From positions 248,001 to 312,000 of the forward strand of contig NZ_JADLQL010000007.1 of assembly GCF_015477805.1 (NCBI RefSeq): DNA of 64,000 bases. Reading direction: 5' to 3'. The notes beneath the pieces were generated by a model, which was given only the letters and a program-made list of their open reading frames with translations, ran no database searches and was not told the origin of the DNA. Shown piece by piece: positions 46,757 through 55,624 of the stretch; position 1 is the stretch's first letter; each line of letters opens with the position of its first letter. The stretch is from Nocardia flavorosea (GTDB lineage Bacteria > Actinomycetota > Actinomycetes > Mycobacteriales > Mycobacteriaceae). The translations under genes and the position numbers were made by a program.

Positions 46757-47317
46757 ATGACATTCCCCGGACGAGCCGGTCACGGCCGGATCCGCGCGCT
46801 GGCCGCGTCGGCGGCGATCCTGACGGCGGCGGTCCTCGGTGCCGGCTGCGGTAGCACGGTGGACGGCACAGCCCTGCCGGTCGGCGGCGGCGAAACCGTA
46901 GACACCGCACAGATCGACAAACTGCTCCGCGAATGCGATGTGGTCACCGACCAGCAGATCATCGATGCGCTCGGCGGTAACACCTACATCAGAGACTCGT
47001 TCTTCGGCGCGGTGTGCATGTGGGATATCGGCGGTGGTTCCGGGATGCTCACACTGAACTGGTACGAGAACGGCTCGCTGCGCAACGAACAGGAAACCAA
47101 CGACAAACTCGGCTATATCACCACGAAGACCACGGTGCAGGGCACGATTGCGCTGGAGATACGCCGGCCGGACGATCCCAACTCGTGCGGGATGACGGCC
47201 AGCGCGGCCGATTCGGGAGTTATCGGGTGGTGGGTGAACTCGTCGCCCGGCGCCACCGCCGACCCGTGCGCCGCCGCGAAGAAGCTTCTCGAACTCACGC
47301 TCAACATCGCCCGATAA
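46757..47317 (+). CDS. DUF3558 lipoprotein, paralogue of the gene upstream
   Basis: This 186-residue protein has a lipoprotein signal with lipobox LGAGC and the same Cys pattern (LRECDVV, AVCMWDI, NSCGMT, DPCAAA). It probably arose by duplication of the upstream gene and is translated from the same message. The mature domain is of DUF3558 type. No role is known; export to the cell surface is the only safe inference. Confidence 0.85.
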   Translation: MTFPGRAGHGRIRALAASAAILTAAVLGAGCGSTVDGTALPVGGGETVDTAQIDKLLRECDVVTDQQIIDALGGNTYIRDSFFGAVCMWDIGGGSGMLTLNWYENGSLRNEQETNDKLGYITTKTTVQGTIALEIRRPDDPNSCGMTASAADSGVIGWWVNSSPGATADPCAAAKKLLELTLNIAR

Positions 47318-47339
47318 GGGGTACAGTTCCCACCCTGTT

Positions 47340-47369
47340 TTGACCGTATTCGCTGCGTCCGAGTACAGT
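47340..47369 (+). promoter_or_regulatory. rpsL operon promoter
   Basis: -35 TTGACC (47340–47345), an 18-bp spacer and -10 TACAGT (47364–47369) give a strong SigA-type promoter about 200 bp before rpsL. The leader has no evident gene. Confidence 0.75.
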
Positions 47370-47579
47370 GGACGGCTGTGCCCGGAAGGATACGGGCAAG
47401 TTCGAGCGCAGACGTAGGCCAGCGAGAGCGGCTGACGATTCCAGCGTGCCTGTAATTCGGGCCCTGAACTGCGCACGACACGCCCGACCCCGGGACGCGA
47501 GAAACGTGGTTGGACGTGCGGGTGAAAGCTCGATGAACAGACCTGACACCGCCAGAACCGATTAAAGGAAAGCCGGTCT

Positions 47580-47954
47580 ATGCCAACCATCAACCAGCTG
47601 GTCCGTAAGGGTCGCCGCGACAAGGTCGCCAAGACCAAGACCGCGGCCCTCAAGGGGAGCCCGCAGCGTCGTGGCGTGTGCACCCGCGTGTACACCACCA
47701 CCCCGAAGAAGCCGAACTCCGCGCTCCGTAAGGTCGCGCGTGTTCGCCTGACCAGCGCGGTCGAGGTCACGGCCTACATCCCCGGTGAAGGCCACAACCT
47801 GCAGGAGCACTCGATGGTGCTCGTCCGCGGCGGTCGTGTGAAGGACCTTCCCGGTGTGCGTTACAAGATCATTCGCGGTTCGCTCGACACCCAGGGTGTG
47901 AAGAACCGTAAGCAGGCCCGCAGCCGTTACGGCGCCAAGAAGGAGAAGAGCTGA
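47580..47954 (+). CDS. rpsL: 30S ribosomal protein S12
   Basis: This 124-residue protein matches S12 throughout. Streptomycin-target lysines are wild type: Lys43 in TTPKKPNSALRKVARV and Lys88 in GGRVKDLPGVRY. AAAGGAAAG precedes the ATG. It is the first gene of the str operon (rpsL–rpsG–fusA–tuf). Confidence 0.98.
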   Translation: MPTINQLVRKGRRDKVAKTKTAALKGSPQRRGVCTRVYTTTPKKPNSALRKVARVRLTSAVEVTAYIPGEGHNLQEHSMVLVRGGRVKDLPGVRYKIIRGSLDTQGVKNRKQARSRYGAKKEKS

Positions 47955-47955
47955 T

Positions 47956-48426
47956 ATGCCGCGCAAGGGCCCCGCTCCCAAGCGTCCGCTGATCAACGAT
48001 CCGGTGTACGGGTCGCCGCTGGTCACGCAGCTGGTCAACAAGATCCTGCTCGACGGTAAGAAGTCCACCGCCGAACGCATCGTCTACGGTGCGCTGGAGC
48101 AGGCGCGGGAGAAGACCGGCACCGATCCGGTCGTCACCCTCAAGCGCGCGCTGGACAATGTCAAGCCGTCGCTCGAGGTCAAGCCCCGTCGTGTCGGTGG
48201 CGCCACCTACCAGGTGCCGGTCGAGGTTCGTCCCGGCCGCGCCAACACCCTGGCCCTGCGCTGGCTGGTGAACTTCTCCCGGGCCCGCCGGGAGAAGACC
48301 ATGGTCGAGCGCCTGGCCAACGAACTGCTCGATGCCAGCAACGGTCTGGGAGCCTCGGTCAAGCGCCGTGAGGACACCCACAAGATGGCCGAGTCCAACC
48401 GGGCCTTCGCGCACTACCGCTGGTGA
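47956..48426 (+). CDS. rpsG: 30S ribosomal protein S7
   Basis: This 156-residue protein starts MPRKGPAPKRPLINDPVYGS, has KSTAERIVYGALEQAREKTG and the C-terminal MAESNRAFAHYRW of S7. It is the primary 16S rRNA binder of the 30S head. The start is 1 bp after the rpsL stop, consistent with coupled translation. Confidence 0.98.
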   Translation: MPRKGPAPKRPLINDPVYGSPLVTQLVNKILLDGKKSTAERIVYGALEQAREKTGTDPVVTLKRALDNVKPSLEVKPRRVGGATYQVPVEVRPGRANTLALRWLVNFSRARREKTMVERLANELLDASNGLGASVKRREDTHKMAESNRAFAHYRW

Positions 48427-48549
48427 TGTCTGTCCGGCCCATCGCTCGGGTCGGGAGGCTTACGGAAGCACCGCTTCCGCTTTGACAGATATGGCGACCG
48501 CAAGGTCGTCGGCGAGAATCCCAACTAGCTACGAGCGGGGAAGAATTCC

Positions 48550-50652
48550 GTGGCACAGGACGTGCTCACCGACCTGAACAAGGTCCGCAACATCGGCATC
48601 ATGGCTCACATCGATGCGGGTAAAACCACTACGACCGAACGCATCCTCTTCTACACCGGTGTGAATTACAAGCTCGGTGAAACCCATGACGGTGCGTCGA
48701 CCACCGACTGGATGGAGCAGGAGCAGGAGCGTGGTATCACCATCACCTCCGCGGCGGTGACCTGCTTCTGGAACCAGAACCAGATCAACATCATCGACAC
48801 CCCCGGCCACGTCGACTTCACCGTCGAGGTGGAGCGCAGCCTGCGCGTGCTCGATGGCGCCGTCGCCGTCTTCGACGGCAAGGAGGGCGTGGAGCCGCAG
48901 TCCGAGCAGGTGTGGCGTCAGGCCGACAAGTACGACGTGCCGCGGATCTGCTTCGTCAACAAGATGGACAAGCTCGGTGCGGATTTCTACTTCACCGTGC
49001 AGACCATCAAGGACCGCCTCGGCGCCCGGCCGCTGGTCATCCAGCTGCCGATCGGTGCGGAGGACACGTTCGAGGGTGTCGTCGACCTGGTCGAAATGAA
49101 GGCCAAGGTCTGGACCGGCGAAACCAAGCTGGGCGAGAAGTACGAGCTCCGCGACATCCCGGCCGATCTGGTCGAGAAGGCCGAGCAGTACCGGCAGGAA
49201 CTGCTGGAGACGGTGGCGGAGTCCGACGAGGCGCTGCTGGACAAGTTCTTCGGCGGGGAAGAGCTCACGATCGAAGAGATCAAGGGCGCCATCCGCAAGA
49301 TGACGGTCAACTCCGAGCTCTACCCGGTGCTGTGCGGTTCGGCGTTCAAGAACAAGGGCGTGCAGCCCATGCTCGACGCCGTGATCGACTACCTGCCTTC
49401 GCCGCTGGACGTCGAATCCGTGCAGGGTCACGTGCCCGGCAAGGAAGACGAGGTCATCACTCGTAAGCCGAGTGCCGACGAGCCGTTCGCCGCGCTGGCG
49501 TTCAAGATCGCCGTGCATCCGTTCTTCGGCAAGCTGACCTACATCCGCGTCTACTCGGGCAAGGTCGATTCCGGGGCCCAGGTCATCAACGCGACCAAGG
49601 GCAAGAAGGAACGTCTGGGCAAGCTGTTCCAGATGCACTCCAACAAGGAGAACCCGGTACCTTCGGTCAGCGCCGGCCATATCTACGCGGTCATCGGCCT
49701 GAAGGACACCACCACCGGTGACACCCTGTGCGATTCGAACAACCAGATCGTGCTGGAGTCCATGACCTTCCCGGATCCGGTCATCGAGGTCTCCATCGAG
49801 CCGAAGACCAAGTCCGACCAGGAGAAGCTGGGCACCGCGATCCAGAAGCTCGCCGAAGAAGATCCGACCTTCACGGTGAAACTGGACGCCGAAACCGGCC
49901 AGACCGTCATCGGCGGTATGGGCGAGCTGCATCTGGACATCCTCGTGGACCGGATGAAGCGCGAATTCAAGGTCGAGGCGAACGTCGGCAAGCCGCAGGT
50001 CGCCTACCGCGAAACCATCACCAAGCCGGTGGAGAAGCTCGAGTTCACCCACAAGAAGCAGACGGGTGGTTCGGGTCAGTTCGCGAAGGTCATCATCGGC
50101 CTGGAGCCGTTCGTCGGTGAGGACGGCGCCCACTACGAGTTCGAGAACAAGGTCACCGGTGGCCGTGTGCCGAAGGAATACATCCCTTCGGTGGACGCGG
50201 GTGCTCAGGACGCCATGCAGTACGGTGTGCTCGCCGGTTACCCGCTGGTCAACCTGAAGGTGACCCTGCTCGACGGTGCCTACCACGACGTCGACTCCTC
50301 GGAGATGGCGTTCAAGATCGCCGGCGCGCAGGCGCTCAAGGAAGCGGCCCGCAAGGCCGGTCCGGTGATCCTCGAACCGCTGATGGCGGTCGAGGTCACC
50401 ACGCCCGAGGACTACATGGGCGATGTGATCGGCGACCTGAACTCCCGCCGTGGCCAGATCCAGGCCATGGAGGAACGCAGTGGTGCCCGTGTCGTCAAGG
50501 CGCTGGTTCCGCTCTCGGAGATGTTCGGCTACATCGGTGACCTGCGGTCGAAGACCCAGGGCCGGGCGAACTACTCCATGGTGTTCGATTCGTACGCGGA
50601 GGTTCCGGCCAACGTGTCGAAGGAGATCATCGCCAAGGCGACCGGCGAGTAA
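48550..50652 (+). CDS. fusA: Elongation factor G
   Basis: This 700-residue translocase GTPase has the G1 motif NIGIMAHIDAGKTTTTERIL, switch II DTPGHVDFTVEVERSL, NKMDKLGADF, and domains III–V ending in TQGRANYSMVFDSYAEVP. The sequence looks complete. GTG is the start, with GGGGAAG upstream. A small hairpin (48463–48479) lies in the 123-bp gap after rpsG. Confidence 0.98.
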   Translation: MAQDVLTDLNKVRNIGIMAHIDAGKTTTTERILFYTGVNYKLGETHDGASTTDWMEQEQERGITITSAAVTCFWNQNQINIIDTPGHVDFTVEVERSLRVLDGAVAVFDGKEGVEPQSEQVWRQADKYDVPRICFVNKMDKLGADFYFTVQTIKDRLGARPLVIQLPIGAEDTFEGVVDLVEMKAKVWTGETKLGEKYELRDIPADLVEKAEQYRQELLETVAESDEALLDKFFGGEELTIEEIKGAIRKMTVNSELYPVLCGSAFKNKGVQPMLDAVIDYLPSPLDVESVQGHVPGKEDEVITRKPSADEPFAALAFKIAVHPFFGKLTYIRVYSGKVDSGAQVINATKGKKERLGKLFQMHSNKENPVPSVSAGHIYAVIGLKDTTTGDTLCDSNNQIVLESMTFPDPVIEVSIEPKTKSDQEKLGTAIQKLAEEDPTFTVKLDAETGQTVIGGMGELHLDILVDRMKREFKVEANVGKPQVAYRETITKPVEKLEFTHKKQTGGSGQFAKVIIGLEPFVGEDGAHYEFENKVTGGRVPKEYIPSVDAGAQDAMQYGVLAGYPLVNLKVTLLDGAYHDVDSSEMAFKIAGAQALKEAARKAGPVILEPLMAVEVTTPEDYMGDVIGDLNSRRGQIQAMEERSGARVVKALVPLSEMFGYIGDLRSKTQGRANYSMVFDSYAEVPANVSKEIIAKATGE

Positions 50653-50738
50653 CACCTGCCGGGCGTCTGCACGACCCCCTTGTAAACAATCCGCACTGCT
50701 GCAACTGCAAGCAACAACAAGTCCAGGAGGACACCACA

Positions 50739-51929
<1,191 letters not shown>

Positions 51930-51945
51930 TTCGCTGAATCGCTGG

Positions 51946-51987
51946 GAACGGCGTCGCTCCGAAAGGAGCGGCGCCGTTCGCTGTTTC
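51946..51987 (+). terminator. Hairpin terminator after tuf
   Basis: A 15-bp stem with one G–T pair (51946–51960 with 51965–51979, loop GAAA) starts 17 bp after the stop, with CTGTTTCC following. Confidence 0.85.
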
Positions 51988-52027
51988 CGGGACCTCGGGT
52001 GGTACTCGGTACGCGTATGATTCCGGT

Positions 52028-52246
52028 ATGTCCAGGATTACGTTCGATCCGAACCAGCTCGGTGGTAGGCCGTGTATTCGTGGTATGCGTATCCGGGTCA
52101 CGGATGTTCTGGAGTTGTTGGCGGCGGGTGAGAGCGAGGATTCGATGCTCGAGGACTACCCATATCTCGAGCGGGAGGACATCCGGGCCTGCTTGATGTT
52201 CGCCGCAGCGGGAGCCGACCGTCCTGTGCTCCGAACCGCGTCGTGA
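52028..52246 (+). CDS. DUF433 antitoxin-like protein
   Basis: This 72-residue protein matches DUF433 over its length (ITFDPNQLGGRPCIRGMRIRV, YPYLEREDIRACLMFAA). DUF433 proteins are usually the first gene of a two-gene unit with a PIN-like DUF5615 toxin, and act as the DNA-binding antitoxin. Here the downstream partner overlaps the stop codon by four bases (GTGA) but is truncated. TATGAT stands six bases before the ATG, a leaderless start. Confidence 0.88.
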   Translation: MSRITFDPNQLGGRPCIRGMRIRVTDVLELLAAGESEDSMLEDYPYLEREDIRACLMFAAAGADRPVLRTAS

Positions 52247-52347
52247 ATTTTCTGGTCGACGCTCAATTGCCGCCCGCACTGCACTGGGCTTTTATTATTG
52301 CGAGATATGAATTCTCATCGGATATCGATGAGAATGGCAAACTTTGA
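52243..52347 (+). pseudogene. Truncated DUF5615 PIN-like toxin remnant
   Basis: The GTG at 52243 opens VNFLVDAQLPPALHWAF, the N-terminal signature of DUF5615 PIN-like nucleases (xxFLVDAQLPP with the first catalytic Asp). After about 17 residues homology ends and the frame runs into unrelated, lower-GC sequence with a stop at 52345. A full toxin would be about 110 residues, so it is dead. Confidence 0.75.
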
Positions 52348-52444
52348 TATCGGCGACCTGCCGCATGAAGCGCAACTTGCGTTAATAGATCGAATGGTCG
52401 ATCTGCTGATCGACTACGACGCATACAGAGCTGTTGGTGCATGA
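52307..52444 (+). CDS. Possible 45-residue ORF in low-GC patch
   Basis: ATG 52307 opens a frame containing DIGDLPHEAQLALIDRMVDL and then LIDYDAYRAVGA. It looks protein-like, with an amphipathic Asp/Leu helix, and the DNA here is about 44% GC by hand count against much higher values around it. There is no clear ribosome binding site and no recognised family. It may be a fragment of a transferred gene. Confidence 0.25.
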   Translation: MNSHRISMRMANFDIGDLPHEAQLALIDRMVDLLIDYDAYRAVGA

Positions 52445-52699
52445 ACCGGAACGGTTTGCTGCGCCGTCCGCGTTTCCGGCGCCGGAGTACTACACGTTGG
52501 TGACCGTCGACTTTTTTCCGGGGGGACTGTGGTGGCGAAACGGCGGCTCTACCGGGAAATCGTCGGGCGGCTGGGCGTCTTCGGGATTCCGGAAGATCAT
52601 GTGACTGTGGTGGTCCGGGATACTCCGTGCGAGAGCTGGGGTTTTCGTGGCGGGCAGGCGGCATGCGATGTCGATCTCGGATTCGATATCGATGTCTGA
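52425..52699 (+). pseudogene. Tautomerase family gene, 5'-truncated and frameshifted
   Basis: Frame one reads TELLVHEPERFAAPSAFPAP and YYTLVTVDFFPG. Frame two, after a run of six T and six G (52512–52525), continues VVAKRRLYREIVGRLGVFG and GIPEDHVTVVVRDTPCESWG, ending in GGQAACDVDLGFDIDV. Together these are the C-terminal two thirds of a tautomerase (Tautomerase_2-like) protein. One added base in the homopolymer run restores a single frame (DFFPGGTVVAKRRLY). The N-terminal third is missing, replaced by the low-GC patch. Confidence 0.7.
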
Positions 52700-52979
52700 T
52701 TGCGGTGGGATAGGGCGGTGGGGTGGAGAATCGCCATCGGGCCGCTGCTCGGGCGATAGTGCTGAGAGGGATGAGTCGACAGGGTCCGTTGAGGGCGGCT
52801 AAGGTCCGACTCGGCCTGGTAACCGGTGGGGCACATCGTCATCAGTCGCGCCGAACAGATTCGGCGGATGATATGCCGGACAACCGGATACGCCGTACAT
52901 GGCGGGCCGAGTAACCGGACGGGGGCTCCGAGTGGTGCCGGCGCCGGGGGTCGGGTCCGAAGAAAGCAGGACGAGGTAG

Positions 52980-54233
52980 ATGACGAACCCGCAACAACCC
53001 GGTGCCGGCGATCAGCAGGGGGGATTTCCGCCGCAGCCGCCCGGGGGGACGCCGCCTTCTTCCGGCGGGCACCCGCAGCCCGGGATGTACGGGCCCGGAC
53101 CGCAACAACCGTATGGTCCGGACCCGCAGCAGTTTCCGCCGCAAGGTATGCAGCCTGGATATGGGCAGCCGCCGTACCCGCCGCATCCCGGGGGACCGTA
53201 CGCATCGCAGCCCGAGGGGCCGTACCCATCGCAGCCCGAGGGGCCGTACGCATCGCAGCCCGGGGGACCGTACGCATCGCAGCCCGAGGGGCCGTACCCA
53301 TCGCAGCCCGGGGGACCGTACGCACCGCAGCCCGGGGGACCGTACGTATCGCAGCCCGGCGGGCCGTATCCACCGCAGCCCGGCAAGAGCCGCGGGACCG
53401 TGGTGATGGTGACGCTGGCAGTGGTCGCGCTGGTGATCGGTCTCGGCGTCGGCGGGTATTTCCTGCTGTCCGGCGGCGGGGCCGGGGATCCGCGCGCTGT
53501 CGCTCAGCAATTCGTGGACGGTGGCGGCGAGAACAAGGAGCTGATCTGCGCATCGGACCTCGCGAAGATCGAGGAAGCCGGAGCGTCGGCGCCTCGCCCC
53601 ACCGAACCCGTCACGATGCCGGACGGTACAGCCGCGACGAGTGAGCTGGTAGATGTCGATGTGCCCGAGGGAAGCGACCGGGGGACCTTCACCGTCGAGA
53701 CGGACGTGACGGTCGGTACGCAGAACCACAGCCAGACCTTCGAGTACGACCTCGTCCGCGAAGACGGCGAATGGAAGGTCTGCGGCATTCTGGGGGCTTC
53801 GGCGCCCGGAGACAGTGACTCCGACGGAAGCGGTGACCCCGGCGAACCCGGGAACAGCGATACCGGCGAGCCCGGCAGTAGTGACTCCGACAGCAACAGC
53901 GCCGGTGGCAGCGGCTCGGGCGATCCGCGCGATACCGCCCAGCAATTCGTGGACAGCGACGGGACAGACAAGAGGCTGATCTGCGAAGCGGATGTCGCGG
54001 CGCTGGAGCTGGCGGAGAAGGCGGGGACCGGACCGATCCAGCTGCCGGATTCCGAGTATTCGACGAGGACGATCACGAATATCGATGTGCCCGCAGGCAG
54101 CGATAGTGGGTCCTTCACCGTCGAACTGGGTGCGAAGGGGGCTGCCACACCCCTCAGGTCGCTCGACTACGAGCTTGTCCGGGAAAACGGTGCCTGGAAA
54201 GTTTGCGGCATCCTGGACGCTTGGCTCGGTTGA
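52980..54233 (+). CDS. Pro-rich repeat membrane protein with duplicated extracellular domain
   Basis: This 417-residue protein has a cytoplasmic Pro/Gln/Gly-rich N-terminus (residues 1–134) containing eight octapeptide repeats of the type GPYASQP. A single transmembrane helix follows (VVMVTLAVVALVIGLGVGGYFLL). Outside are two copies of a DUF4878/NTF2-like domain, each starting GDPR…AQQFVD, with a Cys pair (ELICASD…WKVCGIL and RLICEAD…WKVCGIL). An Asp/Ser/Gly linker joins them. GAGG precedes the ATG. Proteins of this plan are common actinobacterial surface proteins of unknown role. Confidence 0.8.
   Translation: MTNPQQPGAGDQQGGFPPQPPGGTPPSSGGHPQPGMYGPGPQQPYGPDPQQFPPQGMQPGYGQPPYPPHPGGPYASQPEGPYPSQPEGPYASQPGGPYASQPEGPYPSQPGGPYAPQPGGPYVSQPGGPYPPQPGKSRGTVVMVTLAVVALVIGLGVGGYFLLSGGGAGDPRAVAQQFVDGGGENKELICASDLAKIEEAGASAPRPTEPVTMPDGTAATSELVDVDVPEGSDRGTFTVETDVTVGTQNHSQTFEYDLVREDGEWKVCGILGASAPGDSDSDGSGDPGEPGNSDTGEPGSSDSDSNSAGGSGSGDPRDTAQQFVDSDGTDKRLICEADVAALELAEKAGTGPIQLPDSEYSTRTITNIDVPAGSDSGSFTVELGAKGAATPLRSLDYELVRENGAWKVCGILDAWLG
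53190..53381 (+). repeat. Eight 24-bp coding repeats
   Basis: Eight in-frame 24-bp units encode octapeptides GGPYASQP, EGPYPSQP, EGPYASQP, GGPYASQP, EGPYPSQP, GGPYAPQP, GGPYVSQP, GGPYPPQP. Units differ mainly at positions 1 and 5–6. Copy number is likely to vary between strains. Confidence 0.95.
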
Positions 54234-54295
54234 TCCGCTGCATGCCTGCGAAGGTTGCTGCCTTCGCAGGCACGGGCAGGCGCCGGTTGCTCCAC

Positions 54296-55546
54296 TCAGG
54301 AGCGGTGCCTGTGGGCGAGGAGCTGGGCGGCGGCAAGTACCGGGGCTACCGCGGTCGTGGCCGCCGCGCCGAGCGGGGAACCGGTGGCGCGCATCAGACC
54401 GACGGTGCGCATGGCCGCGACGAGTACTTCGCTACCGCGTACCCGCATATCCGCCTCGAAGCGGCTCACCGCGACAGGCAGGGTGACCGTGCCGGCAGCG
54501 ACCGCGCGCAGGTTGGCGACCAGGCTTGCGGCGTCCCGGATGGCAGCGCCGGCTCCCATACCCGCGGTGGGTGGGGTCGCATGGACGGCGTCGCCGAGAG
54601 CGGTGACGGCGCCGGCGGGCCACGGCGCGAGATCGCGGGCCCGGGTGGAGGCGGCATTGAAGCGGAACGCGCCGATACTGCCGGGTTCGGCACGTTCGAT
54701 GACCTCGAGCGCCGACCGTCGCCACCCTTCGCGATCGAACGCGGTGAGAAGCGCGGACCGCAGCTCGGCGCCCCGCAGCGCGCGCAGCGCATCGGTCGCG
54801 GCGGATTCGGCGAACATGGCGCCCCAGATGTAGGTGGGGCCGGTAGTGACCGACTCCCTCGGACCGGTCGTGTGGAGGACGGCATTGCCCACCGGGTCGA
54901 GGTAACCGATGTACAGGGCGGTGGTGCGCGGCCCGAGCACCATACTGGAGCGCGGTCCGAGCCGCTGCCGCTCGGCGGCGCCGAGATCTCCGGCGGCGGT
55001 GCGGCCGGAAAAGCCGATGATTCCGGTCGGTTCGCTCGTCGCGCGGCCCGCGAGCCGGCGGGCGACCAGCGAGTGCGCACCGTCCGCACCCACCAGAAGA
55101 TCGCCCGAAACGGTGGTTCCGTCGGCGAGCAGCGCCTGCGGTGCGCCGGTGGGGGTGCGGGCGATATCGGTGACCGGTGAACCCAGTTGCAGATCGGCGC
55201 CGGCCGCATCGGCCAGAATCGTCCGCAGGGTGATGCGGTCGATATCGACGCCGGGATTGTCGTCGAGGCTCGGCCCGTGACCCAGCAGCCGGCCGTGCCG
55301 GTCCCAGAAGGCGTCTCGGGCTCGTAACCGCAACGCCGAGGACGATCCCAGCAGCCGTTCGAAGATCTCCGGCTCGACGAGTTCCTGCAGCGCCGCCTGC
55401 GCTCGGCCGTCGAGCGTGATGTGGTAGCCCCCGGTCTGCGCGATATCGAGATCGCGATCGAAAACCGAGACCTCGAAATCGTGCCGGCGTAGCCCGGCGG
55501 CCAATGCCAGGCCGCCGATTCCGCCTCCGACGATGATGATGCGCAC
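54296..55546 (-). CDS. FAD-dependent aromatic-type monooxygenase
   Basis: This 416-residue flavoprotein has the N-terminal FAD motif IIIVGGGIGGLALAAGLRR, the DG motif GDLLVGADGAHSLVARRLA, and the second FAD motif VTALGDAVHATPPTAGMGAG, the three signatures of the PHBH/TetX group. It hydroxylates small aromatic or drug-like molecules using NAD(P)H and O2. GTG is the start, with GGGAGA upstream. It is divergent from a WYL-domain regulator across a 68-bp gap. Confidence 0.9.
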   Translation of the reverse strand: MRIIIVGGGIGGLALAAGLRRHDFEVSVFDRDLDIAQTGGYHITLDGRAQAALQELVEPEIFERLLGSSSALRLRARDAFWDRHGRLLGHGPSLDDNPGVDIDRITLRTILADAAGADLQLGSPVTDIARTPTGAPQALLADGTTVSGDLLVGADGAHSLVARRLAGRATSEPTGIIGFSGRTAAGDLGAAERQRLGPRSSMVLGPRTTALYIGYLDPVGNAVLHTTGPRESVTTGPTYIWGAMFAESAATDALRALRGAELRSALLTAFDREGWRRSALEVIERAEPGSIGAFRFNAASTRARDLAPWPAGAVTALGDAVHATPPTAGMGAGAAIRDAASLVANLRAVAAGTVTLPVAVSRFEADMRVRGSEVLVAAMRTVGLMRATGSPLGAAATTAVAPVLAAAQLLAHRHRS

Positions 55547-55601
55547 TAACGGTCTCCCGGATTCGTGGTGAGTTACTTCCGGGCCCCGACAGTGCCATCG
55601 G

Positions 55602-55624
55602 TAGTGGCCATCGAATGTCCACTA
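55602..55624. promoter_or_regulatory. 23-bp palindrome overlapping the WYL regulator start
   Basis: Outer arms TAGTGG and CCACTA and inner arms CAT and ATG are symmetrical around three central bases, with 20 of 23 positions matching. The site covers the regulator's ATG at 55615 and lies 56 bp from the monooxygenase start, as expected for an autorepressor site. GCCATCG also occurs at 55593–55599 as a direct repeat. Confidence 0.65.

Noticed and set aside
48529..50655. A 708-residue minus-strand frame opposite fusA
   Set aside because: Shadow of fusA with no domain.
53190..53381. CRISPR array
   Set aside because: The repeats are contiguous 24-bp units without spacers, in frame within a protein.
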